A stretch of 64,000 nucleotides of DNA from Opitutales bacterium (GTDB taxonomy: Bacteria; Verrucomicrobiota; Verrucomicrobiia; Opitutales; Seribacteraceae): contig JAOFOL010000003.1 of the NCBI GenBank assembly GCA_028042835.1, positions 22,310 through 86,309 of the forward strand. The letters run 5' to 3'. The position numbers were made by a program, and so were the translations under genes. The notes beneath the pieces are model-generated. The model ran no database searches. It was not told where the DNA came from and was given only the letters and a program-made list of their open reading frames with translations. Below, piece by piece: positions 25,048 to 33,611 of this stretch (position 1 is the first letter of the stretch; every line of letters starts with the position of its first letter).

Positions 25048-25464
25048 TTCAGATTCATTTACTTTAGAAGTCTCTTTTATTAGAATGCATAAGAGGCTTT
25101 TTCTTTAATGAACAGCACTTAAAGACAGGAGAAGATTATGCTTTGCCAAAGAGAATTCAATTAAGTCGGCGGAGTTTAAAATCTAAGAATACAGAAATAA
25201 GCAAATTCCTTGTTTTACTCAAATTCGAGTATAATAAAAATCTACTGATAAATTCCTTAAAAATAAGGAAATCAAAGCGTGGTATTATTCCCCAATCAAA
25301 TCGGTTGGAATTAGAAATAATACCCATCTTTTACTGAAGCCCACCTTTCTAATACCCAGCAGAATACACTCTAAATTATGATAATCAATGACTTATGATT
25401 TCATCAACTGATTGGCACAAAATATGAATAAGTTAGTCTAACAATTCCTAATAATAAAAAATAA
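25048..25464. other. AT-rich intergenic stretch
   Basis: About 420 bases of AT-rich sequence between the parvulin remnant and the EF-hand gene. A 64-codon ORF (25143-25337) has basic low-complexity content and no support. No hairpin or repeat was seen. Confidence 0.35.
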
Positions 25465-25842
25465 ATGAAAACAAAATTACTTATTACAATACCTCTATTT
25501 CTTTCTGCTACTTTGTTTGGAACTCCAGACCAAAAGGATAAAACCACAACAACTAGTTCTCTAATCCGTGCTGAGATTTTGAAGATATTTGATAGCGATG
25601 GAGATGGAAAGTTGAGCATGACTGAGCGATTTGCGATGCGAAAGAAAATGCAGGGTAGAAAAAAGGAACTTATCCAAAAGTTTGATAAAGATGGGGATAG
25701 AAAGCTAAATGATGAGGAACGAGCCACAGTCAGAAAAGCATTTGAAAAACGTAAGCCGGAATTCTTTGAAAAGTCTGATACAAGCAAAGAGGAAATTCGT
25801 GATCAGGCTGAAACGAACGCTAGCCGGACATCCGATCTTTAA
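25465..25842 (+). CDS. Small exported EF-hand protein
   Basis: 125 residues with signal peptide (KTKLLITIPLFLSATLFG). Two calcium-binding loops are visible: DSDGDGKLSMTE (about residues 43-54) and DKDGDRKLNDEE (about 71-82), both with the canonical spacing of Asp, Gly and final Glu. It is then highly charged to the end. Likely periplasmic calcium binding; partner unknown. It lies in an AT-rich stretch unlike the flanking genes. Confidence 0.85.
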   Translation: MKTKLLITIPLFLSATLFGTPDQKDKTTTTSSLIRAEILKIFDSDGDGKLSMTERFAMRKKMQGRKKELIQKFDKDGDRKLNDEERATVRKAFEKRKPEFFEKSDTSKEEIRDQAETNASRTSDL

Positions 25843-25862
25843 TTAATAATTGAATATTTGTC

Positions 25863-26357
25863 ATGATTGAATCAAATGGAATTTTAGGCCCATTGATGTC
25901 ACAATCTCACACGCTAGGTCGTTCACACTTAACAGATAAACAATCTCAACATATTACAGAGACATTAAGTAAGTACGATCCAAATAATCTCACTAAAGCT
26001 GATGCTAAAGAAATTGTATCAAGTTTCCGGGAAGCGGGAATCCGACCCAGCAAAGCATTAAAAGAAGCAATATTGGCTGAAGGGCTTGATGCAAAAATAC
26101 TTGCTAAAAAAGGTGGCCTTCAGCCTCCGCACCCCAGTGGTACAACGGAAAAGAAGGAAAGCCTCAATATTAGTGAGAATCAGTTGAGCGAACTCTACAA
26201 ACTACTTCAACAATACCACAATGATGATTCATTAGATAAAGATCGAAATTCTTTATTAAATTCCATCCAGGGAGTGTTAGGGAGCGTGGAGATGATTGGA
26301 ACCAAAGAAGTTGCTAGGGCTCATGAAACTAATCAGAAAATGATCAAAACCGTTTGA
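25863..26357 (+). CDS. Hypothetical protein
   Basis: 164 residues, no signal peptide and no domain recognised. It has predicted helices (HITETLSKYDPNNLTKADAKEIVSSF) and a proline/serine linker PPHPSGTTEKK around residue 92. The spacing of 20 bp from the EF-hand gene suggests co-transcription. The amphipathic helix pattern and AT-rich codon use look genuine. Confidence 0.6.
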   Translation: MIESNGILGPLMSQSHTLGRSHLTDKQSQHITETLSKYDPNNLTKADAKEIVSSFREAGIRPSKALKEAILAEGLDAKILAKKGGLQPPHPSGTTEKKESLNISENQLSELYKLLQQYHNDDSLDKDRNSLLNSIQGVLGSVEMIGTKEVARAHETNQKMIKTV

Positions 26358-26713
26358 ACAAAATATTCTCAATAAACTCGTATTCATTCTTTGAATAAAA
26401 AATCTATTTAACGGATCCTTTACGTAATCAGAATAAAAATATAACTGATTTCGTTATGAGAGACTCCTTGAAGGGGATTATTTAGTAAGTTTAGCGGATA
26501 AGCCTTTGGCAAAAATTAGCAATCGTTGACAAAAATACTCTCACATTCTTCTTAAGAGTTATTGAAATTGAAAAAATAGAAGCAAAAGGAGGACTCGTAC
26601 GATAGTAAAGTTGGGTAGCAATTAAAAAAGACAAAAAATTTGAGAAAAAATTCTTCATTTCAGTAATAACAATTTTAACTTTTATTTTAAATGGCAAATC
26701 ACAAGATACTCTT

Positions 26714-27958
26714 GTGTCAGCTTTTTTTGGACTTGATAATGCACTACCAAGTTTAATGTGTGGTCAATTCGGAAGCCTGTTAGATGGTATGCCTGTTAAT
26801 TTTAGATTCCCATTAAATTCATCCAGTTTATCGGGAACTGATTTTGAAGTTGTAGATAGCCTTGGAAATATACACATCCCAATGTGTGCTGTTTTAGCCC
26901 CAGCTAATGAAAACGGAGAAAATCGAACTGTGCTTCTGTTAGGTGAATTTGGTACCGCTGTTACCAATCCACCTGTTGAAGTCAGAGTTGTAGGGGATTT
27001 ATTTACAATTGATACTTTATCTGGAGAGTCCGCTTGTTCAGAAATCATAAACCTGAACGGAACTACTAGCACGAATGTTATTCCGCTTGCTGATGGACCA
27101 AGTTTATTCTTTGCCCAAAGAATTGATGGCAATCTGAATGAATGTAATTCAGGAACACAAACGATTCAAGTTGCCTGGGATGGTGGTATTACACCGTGTA
27201 TAAGTGGTGATACAGAATCTGACTTGTTTCAATACTATATTGGTTATTCTGATAGTTCAGGAGTTCTAATCCCGCATGTACCTATTTCGATAACCGATAT
27301 TGATGACAACGACAACTTTCACCAACTTTGTTTTTCTACAAGTGATGAAATTGTTAAAATTTCAATGATGGCTAACACTGTCAAAGACCCAAACCACGAT
27401 CCAAATTTATACAGCGAAATTTATGTTAGTTATTCATACTCACTATCCACTTCATCCTCTCCTTCTAATTCTGGTACCGTAAGTGGTGATGGTACTTACA
27501 ACTCAGGCTCAACGATTTCTATCTCTGCAACTCCATCCAATGGCTATCAATTTAGCCATTGGTCTGGCGACACTTCGGGCTCCAGTAATCCGCTTTCGAT
27601 TACCATCAATCAAGATACAAGCATCGTCGCAAACTTCTCTGTAACTGGTACGAATAATACTTCTGACAACAATAGTTGGTCGAGTGCTGTTAATCTTGGT
27701 AATGGTTGGAGATCTTTTTCTTGGTTTGGAAAATTTTTTGAAGTTTCTCAAAATTGGATCTATCATGTGAAAATGGGATGGCTCTACCGATTTGGTGATG
27801 ACCTTAATTTATTATGGTTTTACTCTCCTCAACACGGTTGGCTTTTCACTTCAAAATCGATTTTCCCCTACCTCTATGCTCATAATTCAAAATCCTGGCT
27901 TTATTGGTCAGAAAGTAAGCTTTATATTTGGAATAATTCGCAATGGAATACGATTTAA
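26714..27958 (+). CDS. Surface protein with InlB-type repeat and Trp-rich C-terminal domain
   Basis: 414 residues from the GTG. One divergent InlB B-repeat is clear (SGDGTYNSGSTISISATPSN to SIVANF, about residues 255-308). The end is a Trp/Tyr-rich module (KMGWLYRFGD, HGWLFTSKS, SKSWLYWSES, LYIWNNSQW), which I associate with verrucomicrobial secreted proteins. The frame is open upstream to 26609 and encodes a signal-like FEKKFFISVITILTFILNG; the only start there would be ATT at 26621. The annotated GTG lies inside or after that signal, so the true start is unsure. It is convergent with umuC, 9 bp apart. Confidence 0.7.
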   Translation: MSAFFGLDNALPSLMCGQFGSLLDGMPVNFRFPLNSSSLSGTDFEVVDSLGNIHIPMCAVLAPANENGENRTVLLLGEFGTAVTNPPVEVRVVGDLFTIDTLSGESACSEIINLNGTTSTNVIPLADGPSLFFAQRIDGNLNECNSGTQTIQVAWDGGITPCISGDTESDLFQYYIGYSDSSGVLIPHVPISITDIDDNDNFHQLCFSTSDEIVKISMMANTVKDPNHDPNLYSEIYVSYSYSLSTSSSPSNSGTVSGDGTYNSGSTISISATPSNGYQFSHWSGDTSGSSNPLSITINQDTSIVANFSVTGTNNTSDNNSWSSAVNLGNGWRSFSWFGKFFEVSQNWIYHVKMGWLYRFGDDLNLLWFYSPQHGWLFTSKSIFPYLYAHNSKSWLYWSESKLYIWNNSQWNTI

Positions 27959-27967
27959 TGCATGTCA

Positions 27968-29209
27968 TTACTCGACCTCCAGAATTTCATTCCAATCAGT
28001 CGTGTAGCGGGGCGTGCGCATCTCCCGGCGCATCCGCCATTGTTTTCCAATCCCCTGCCCTCCCCAAAAAGCACCTCCTGCTCCATAGCGACTGGCGGCT
28101 TCCTCCACCGCATTAACAAATTCACTACGACGGGAACTGCCATGTTCTTCAAATAATAACCCCTGTCGAAAAGAAGAGGATACTAAATCTAAAAGAATAA
28201 CCCCGGCCTTTTTGTAGGCATAACCGGGGCGGAACATACTCCGAAGTAAACGCTTCGCATTCTGAACAATCCGAATGGGATCATCAGTGGGCTCATCCAA
28301 TGTCAATGTCCGGGAATTTGCATACTGAGGCTGATCTTCACGAAAACGGTTAGTCATGATAAAAACTTGCAATCCAGAAACCAGGGATCCCTCAGAACGA
28401 ACCTTTCGGGTAGCCCGGATAGCATAATTGGCAACCGCTTCCTCCAGTTCCTCCAAGTCTATGACTGGTTTTCCAAACGAGCGGGAACAACAGGTATTTT
28501 TACGGGGAGGAGCCACTTCCTCAAGTTCCAGGCACGAAACACCGGCAAGTTCGCGTTGTGTTCGCTCCAGGGTAACTCCCCCAATTGCCCGAATTGAGGC
28601 TGAGGGTACACGGGCGAAATCCCAGGCATTCAATACCCCAATCCTGCGTAACCGGACACTGAGGCGGCGACCGACACCCCAAACATCTTCAATGGTAAGG
28701 CTTCGTAAGATCTTTTCATCACCACAATGAATCATACTGCACCCCGTTCCCTTTTTTTTCGCTAAACGATTGGCTGCTTTAGCCAAAGTTTTTGTCGACC
28801 CAAGGCCAATAGAAATTGGAATACCCGTCCATTTTTTGACCTGATCACGTATTCGAATACTTATATCCAAAGGATTCGTTACGCCTGTAAGATCAAGAAA
28901 GGATTCATCAATCGAATACACTTCCAATTCCGGGGCAAAACGGGCAAGTACAGAAACCACCCGCGATGACATATCCCCATAAAGCTCATAATTGGAGGAA
29001 AGCACCACCACTCCATTGCGTTCACAAAGATTTCGAATTTGGTGATACGGTGCTCCCATAGGAATCCCAATCGCCTTCGCTTCATTCGAGCGGGCCACTG
29101 CGCACCCGTCATTGTTGGATAATACAATTACCGGTCGTTTATCGAGGGACGGGCGAAAGACGCGTTCACAGGAAACATAAAAATTATTACAGTCAGCTAA
29201 AGCAATCAA
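27968..29209 (-). CDS. umuC: Y-family DNA polymerase, UmuC-like
   Basis: Translesion DNA polymerase. Catalytic acidic residues sit in [16 protein letters not shown] near the start and [12 protein letters not shown] at about residue 95-105, with the helix-hairpin-helix part after. The track start (29242) overlaps umuD deeply; a TTG at 29209 makes a TTGA 4-base overlap with the umuD stop and removes the odd N-terminal extension, so I prefer it (413 residues). Pairing with UmuD gives polymerase V. It is downstream of photolyases and ligase genes on the other strand, a DNA repair neighbourhood. Confidence 0.93.
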   Translation of the reverse strand: MIALADCNNFYVSCERVFRPSLDKRPVIVLSNNDGCAVARSNEAKAIGIPMGAPYHQIRNLCERNGVVVLSSNYELYGDMSSRVVSVLARFAPELEVYSIDESFLDLTGVTNPLDISIRIRDQVKKWTGIPISIGLGSTKTLAKAANRLAKKKGTGCSMIHCGDEKILRSLTIEDVWGVGRRLSVRLRRIGVLNAWDFARVPSASIRAIGGVTLERTQRELAGVSCLELEEVAPPRKNTCCSRSFGKPVIDLEELEEAVANYAIRATRKVRSEGSLVSGLQVFIMTNRFREDQPQYANSRTLTLDEPTDDPIRIVQNAKRLLRSMFRPGYAYKKAGVILLDLVSSSFRQGLLFEEHGSSRRSEFVNAVEEAASRYGAGGAFWGGQGIGKQWRMRREMRTPRYTTDWNEILEVE

Positions 29210-29724
29210 AGAGAATGGACTACATTGGTAACCACTCCCCATAAATGGGTATCATCCTGCTCTTGAAAATCGATGGGGGGATAGTCGGGGTTTTCAGGCA
29301 TAAGCCAGGTTCTGCCCTTGGATCGACGGAACCGCTTGACTGTAAGCTCTCCATTAATCGAGACGATAACGACCTTGCCATTGATCGCTTCAAGACTACG
29401 GTCCACCACCAATAAATCGCCATCATGGATACCGGCTCCAATCATCGAGTCTCCACGGGCCCGCACGAAAAAAGTAGCAGTGGGTTCACGAACGAGATGA
29501 GTATTTAAATCCAAGACCCCTTCCGCATAATCATCTGCTGGCGAGGGGAAACCGGCGGGCACTGCGTGACCGTAAATAGGCACAGCATCTTCTCGTTCCC
29601 TCACAAAACGGAGTACTCGATCAATCTTACTGACAGGTATACGCACAGGTTTGGTGGGTTCACCATAATAATTGGTTCCTTGAGGGCGCCCTGCACCGGT
29701 TCTTTTTCCTCCACGAGTCGTCAT
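29206..29724 (-). CDS. umuD: UmuD-like self-cleaving protein (LexA/S24 family)
   Basis: 172 residues. Self-cleaved SOS protein. The probable cleavage site is the Ala-Gly in [10 protein letters not shown] (about residue 57-58), the nucleophile serine is in RGDSMIGAG and the lysine in [10 protein letters not shown]. It has about 25 extra N-terminal residues compared with E. coli UmuD ([15 protein letters not shown]-hook-like, basic), which is unusual. A perfect 7-bp inverted repeat lies just before the start codon and may be the LexA operator. Confidence 0.93.
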   Translation of the reverse strand: MTTRGGKRTGAGRPQGTNYYGEPTKPVRIPVSKIDRVLRFVREREDAVPIYGHAVPAGFPSPADDYAEGVLDLNTHLVREPTATFFVRARGDSMIGAGIHDGDLLVVDRSLEAINGKVVIVSINGELTVKRFRRSKGRTWLMPENPDYPPIDFQEQDDTHLWGVVTNVVHSL

Positions 29725-29729
29725 AAAAT

Positions 29730-29752
29730 TTGAATAATGTTACAATATTCAA
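29730..29752. promoter_or_regulatory. Candidate operator of umuDC
   Basis: TTGAATA-9 bp-TATTCAA is a perfect inverted repeat that ends 6 bp upstream of the umuD ATG. Its position suits repression by LexA. It does not match the E. coli CTG-N10-CAG box; LexA motifs vary by phylum. Confidence 0.45.
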
Positions 29753-29815
29753 AAAAAGCAAGTAAACGATCTGTAAAAACTTGATCTAAAGGAAGAACTT
29801 CTACGATCTATACTT

Positions 29816-30529
29816 GTGGAACTTATAAGCAAATCAAATTCTATCAATCATCTAATCATTGGCGCATCCCGTGGAATCGGGCGGGCACTGGTGGATATAT
29901 CAATAGAAGCAGGTAATCAAGTGTACGCTCTTTCCAGGAGTGCCCCCGAAAATGAAAGGGAAGGATGCAAATGGATCACTGCCGATGCGACGCAGCCAGA
30001 TACCTACATGGATTCCCTTCCTGAAAAAATCAACGCTCTCACATTTTGCCCTGGCAAAGTAATCCTTGGCCCAATCAAGCGACTGAAAGCTGAACAGATG
30101 TTGCAGGCTTATCAAACCAGCGTGTTGGATGCATTTACAGTTATACAATCTTTATTGCCCAGACTGGAAGGTTCCATCGCATTACTTTCATCGGTAGCAG
30201 CCAGAACCGGGCTCCCCAATCATTGTGCGATTTCTGCAGCCAAGTCGGCTTTGGAAGGCTTTGCTATTGCCTTGGCAGCTGATTTAGCACCGAAAGTTAG
30301 GGTAAATGTAGTGGCCCCCACTCTTACCCCCACAGAAATGGGTACCGCGATGGTGGGCGGAGAAAAAATGCTCCCCATGATCGAGCAGAGACATCCATTA
30401 AAGAGAATTCCTGCAGTTACTGAGATTGCATCCACCCTCGCCTTTCTCCATTCAGCAGCGGCCACATCCATAACCGGACAGGTATTGAAAGTGGATGGTG
30501 GTCTTTCACAGTTACGATTGAATTCATGA
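29816..30529 (+). CDS. SDR-family oxidoreductase lacking the catalytic tyrosine
   Basis: 237 residues from GTG. Cofactor site IIGASRGIGRAL and the Ser of LLSSVAARTG are present. The active-site YxxxK reads ISAAK (NHCAISAAKSALEG), so Tyr is Ile, and the usual NNAG motif reads FCPGK. The C-terminal SDR end ITGQVLKVDGGLS is intact. It may therefore bind nucleotide without standard dehydrogenase activity. It overlaps the photolyase gene by 4 bp (ATGA), so the two are coupled; SDR genes also accompany phr genes in light-induced clusters elsewhere. Confidence 0.88.
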   Translation: MELISKSNSINHLIIGASRGIGRALVDISIEAGNQVYALSRSAPENEREGCKWITADATQPDTYMDSLPEKINALTFCPGKVILGPIKRLKAEQMLQAYQTSVLDAFTVIQSLLPRLEGSIALLSSVAARTGLPNHCAISAAKSALEGFAIALAADLAPKVRVNVVAPTLTPTEMGTAMVGGEKMLPMIEQRHPLKRIPAVTEIASTLAFLHSAAATSITGQVLKVDGGLSQLRLNS

Positions 30530-31977
30530 TTGCGGAAGTTTCCTCCTCCGCTCCCGTTCTTGTCTGGTTTAGAAAAGATTTGCGCTTACGGGATAATCCA
30601 TCCCTAAACGCCGCTCTTACTGCTAAGCGTAAGATCATCCCTGTATATATATGGGATGAGGAAGAAGGCGGGCAATGGAGCCCCGGAGCAGCGGCTCGCT
30701 GGTGGCTACACCATGCGTTGGAAAGCCTGGGGAAAGAAATCAGTAATTTAGGGGGTGAGCTTATTCTAGCCAAAGGAAAGGCAGCCGATTTAATTTCTCA
30801 AATCGCTCAAGATCATGGAGCAGATCAAGTTCTTTACGGCAGGGCTTACGACCCTCCCGGATTGGCCACACAGGAAAAAGTGGAAGAGACTCTTGATCAA
30901 GCCGGGATCGATACAGCCTCTTTTAACGCCTCCCTTTTGCAGGAGCCATGGGAAACCAAAAATGGATCAGGAAAACCCTTCCAAGTATTTACTCCTTATT
31001 GGCGGAAATCCCGTTCAATTATTTACCGTGAACCGTCTGAATACGAGATAACAGAGCTGTCGTTTCATAATTCGCCTACTTCTAGAAATTCACTTAATCA
31101 ACTTGATCTACTCCCGGATCACTCCTGGCATGAAAAGCTTACGGAACACTGGGTAGTCACAGAATCCGCAGCCCATGAGCAACTTGAAAGAACGGTCAAC
31201 GAAGTAACTCATTCCTATGCTACACGCAGGAATCATCCATCTGTCAATGGCACCTCCCGCCTGTCACCCTACCTTGCCTGGGGTTTAATTAGTCCCCGAC
31301 AAATCTGCCAGAATGTCCTTCAGGCTGAAAACGAAGGAAGCCACCGTGGAGAGAACAAATTTCTGGTCGAAATCGGATGGCGTGAATTTTCCTACCACCT
31401 ACTCTATCACTTCCCATCGATTCCAGACCAACCTCTACGGCCCAAATACGCGGCATTTCCTTGGCTCGATGACAAGGAAAACCTCAAACGCTGGCAATTT
31501 GGAAACACGGGCTACCCTATGGTCGATGCCGGTATGAGGCAACTCTATGAAACCGGTTGGATGCATAACCGGGTGCGCATGGTGGTGGCATCGTTCTTAG
31601 TCAAACATCTGCTTATTTCTTGGACGGAGGGTGCCCGATGGTTTTGGGATACTCTGGTCGATGCTGATCTGGCAAGTAATACTCAGGGATGGCAATGGGC
31701 TGCCGGTTGCGGGGCGGATGCGGCCCCCTATTTTAGAATTTTCAACCCAATCACCCAAGGGGAAAAATTCGATACCCGCGGACTTTATGCCAAACGCTGG
31801 ATTCCATCTCTCGAAAAACTTCCATCCAAATGGATATTCCGTCCTTGGGAAGCCCCTGCTACCATACTCGAAGAAAATGGTGTAGATTTAGGAAGCAACT
31901 ATCCGGAACCATGTGTTGACCACGCAGAAGGTCGAGCCCGTGCTCTCGCTGCCCTTGCCACCCTTAAGACACCGTAA
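30526..31977 (+). CDS. phrB: Deoxyribodipyrimidine photolyase (class I CPD)
   Basis: Light-driven repair of cyclobutane pyrimidine dimers. 483 residues. N-terminal antenna domain begins VLVWFRKDLRLRDNPSL; the FAD-binding catalytic part has RLSPYLAWGLISPRQ, EIGWREFSYHLLYHFP, GMRQLYETGWMHNRVRM and the class signature NTQGWQWAAGCGADAAPYFR. All are intact. The length is normal. It follows the SDR gene with an ATGA overlap and is 47 bp before a second photolyase-family gene. Confidence 0.95.
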   Translation: MIAEVSSSAPVLVWFRKDLRLRDNPSLNAALTAKRKIIPVYIWDEEEGGQWSPGAAARWWLHHALESLGKEISNLGGELILAKGKAADLISQIAQDHGADQVLYGRAYDPPGLATQEKVEETLDQAGIDTASFNASLLQEPWETKNGSGKPFQVFTPYWRKSRSIIYREPSEYEITELSFHNSPTSRNSLNQLDLLPDHSWHEKLTEHWVVTESAAHEQLERTVNEVTHSYATRRNHPSVNGTSRLSPYLAWGLISPRQICQNVLQAENEGSHRGENKFLVEIGWREFSYHLLYHFPSIPDQPLRPKYAAFPWLDDKENLKRWQFGNTGYPMVDAGMRQLYETGWMHNRVRMVVASFLVKHLLISWTEGARWFWDTLVDADLASNTQGWQWAAGCGADAAPYFRIFNPITQGEKFDTRGLYAKRWIPSLEKLPSKWIFRPWEAPATILEENGVDLGSNYPEPCVDHAEGRARALAALATLKTP

Positions 31978-32024
31978 GTGAGAGGCTTTCTCCACACTCC
32001 ACCTTCACTCTTTTCCATTCCATC

Positions 32025-33611
32025 ATGAAAACCGCAGTCTTATGGTTTCGGAAATGTCTTCGTTTAGACGATAACCCATCCCTCGTTCAGGCATGTGAAG
32101 ACAGCAATGTGGATTCCATTCTGCCAATTTTTATTTTGGACCCGGGAATTGTTGGTGAAGGCTTTGAAAAATATGGAAAAAACCGCTTACGATTTTTACT
32201 TGAAAACCTTGAAGATCTTGATCAGCAATTACAGGCTAAAGTATCCAATCCTCTGCATATCTTTCATGGTTCCCCATCCAACGCAGTTGTCGGTTTACAA
32301 AATTATTTAAAAGACAGGATGTATTCCTTTCATTCTGAATACTGCTCTGAACCTCATGGAAGATCGATATCCCAAAGTATACAGGATACCCTTTCAATAG
32401 ATAAAGATATACCCTGTCACTTTCACCCTGCTTCCCATACCATCCTGGATTTGGAAAAAACAATCTCTGTGGACGGATTTAAAAATCCAAAATCGATGAA
32501 GGATATTCAGAAGATTTTTTCCTCAACATTCTCTATTGATCAGGATGGTTTTTTTCAGATTCCGGAGATTTCACCGGAACCAAAAGTTTTAAAACCGCCT
32601 CCGAGTGATTTTAATTTCCAATCCTGTGCCCAACTCTTCAAAGGAGACCTGCACACCTGTTCTTCCCTACGAATCAAATTTTCAAAACTTAAATTTTTAG
32701 ATACGACTGATGAGAACTGCTATTTCAAAGGCGGAGAAAGCATAGCTCGGGAGCGCTTAAAAGAAAAAGTTTCCACCCGTCATGATTATGTAAACACATT
32801 CAAAAAACCAAAAACATCTTCAACGAACATACCCTCTAATCCCCGCGAACCGAGTACCACGGGTCTTTCTCCTTACATAACAATTGGTTCATTATCAGTC
32901 CGCCGACTGTGGAAAGAAGTTGAAAAAGCAAATCGGACGGGTCCCCATAGTACCCCACCCGAATCCTTACACGGACAACTACTTTTCCGTGAAATGTTTT
33001 ATCTCCTTTCGCGATCCGTAGAAAATTGGGATCAGGATCAGAACAATTCTATGTGTAAGGAAATCAAGTGGGGAGAACACGATGATATAAAGATGACTGC
33101 ATGGGAAGATGGTAAGACTGGATTCCCGTTAATTGATGCCCTGATGAGACAGTTGAAATCCACCGGTTGGATGCACCATCTTGGCAGGCATGCGGTTTCC
33201 TGTTTCCTCACCCGCGGACAACTTTGGCAGCATTGGAAAAGTGGGCGTGATATATTTGACCACAAACTACTCGACAGTGACTGGGCTTTAAATAATGCGA
33301 ATTGGCTTTGGCTATCTGGCGTGGCTCCATTTTCCATGCCCTATTTTCGTTTATATAATCCCTGTCCGGATGGAAAATCCAGCCTCAATGTAGATGCAGA
33401 AACCGCAGGTTTCATTAGGCACTGGGTCCCGGAATTAGAAAATTTTCCTGTCAAATATATCTACGAACCCCATCTTGCTCCCCTTGGTATTCAGGAATCG
33501 GCAGGATGTATAATTGGAAAAGATTATCCTCTACCCATAGTTAACCGTAAGGAAGTGGCCAAAGAAAACCTCGCCAGTTTCAAAACCAGTTTAGCCCAGC
33601 TATCTGCTTAG
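32025..33611 (+). CDS. Eukaryote-like (6-4) photolyase / animal-type cryptochrome
   Basis: 528 residues of the photolyase/cryptochrome superfamily, clearly different from the neighbour. The C-terminal half matches the animal (6-4) photolyase pattern: GWMHHLGRHAVSCFLTRGQL with the two active-site histidines (about His385, His389), LLDSDWALNNANWLWLSG, and FPVKYIYEPHLAPLGIQ before DYPLPIVN. It likely repairs (6-4) photoproducts. The bacterial FeS-type (6-4) photolyase is a different clade and lacks this pattern. A signalling role is possible. Its stop overlaps the convergent ligase stop by 4 bp. Confidence 0.85.
   Translation: MKTAVLWFRKCLRLDDNPSLVQACEDSNVDSILPIFILDPGIVGEGFEKYGKNRLRFLLENLEDLDQQLQAKVSNPLHIFHGSPSNAVVGLQNYLKDRMYSFHSEYCSEPHGRSISQSIQDTLSIDKDIPCHFHPASHTILDLEKTISVDGFKNPKSMKDIQKIFSSTFSIDQDGFFQIPEISPEPKVLKPPPSDFNFQSCAQLFKGDLHTCSSLRIKFSKLKFLDTTDENCYFKGGESIARERLKEKVSTRHDYVNTFKKPKTSSTNIPSNPREPSTTGLSPYITIGSLSVRRLWKEVEKANRTGPHSTPPESLHGQLLFREMFYLLSRSVENWDQDQNNSMCKEIKWGEHDDIKMTAWEDGKTGFPLIDALMRQLKSTGWMHHLGRHAVSCFLTRGQLWQHWKSGRDIFDHKLLDSDWALNNANWLWLSGVAPFSMPYFRLYNPCPDGKSSLNVDAETAGFIRHWVPELENFPVKYIYEPHLAPLGIQESAGCIIGKDYPLPIVNRKEVAKENLASFKTSLAQLSA

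Noticed and set aside
25143-25337. 64-codon ORF in the AT-rich gap
   Set aside because: Low-complexity, basic, no ribosome binding site or homologue recognised.
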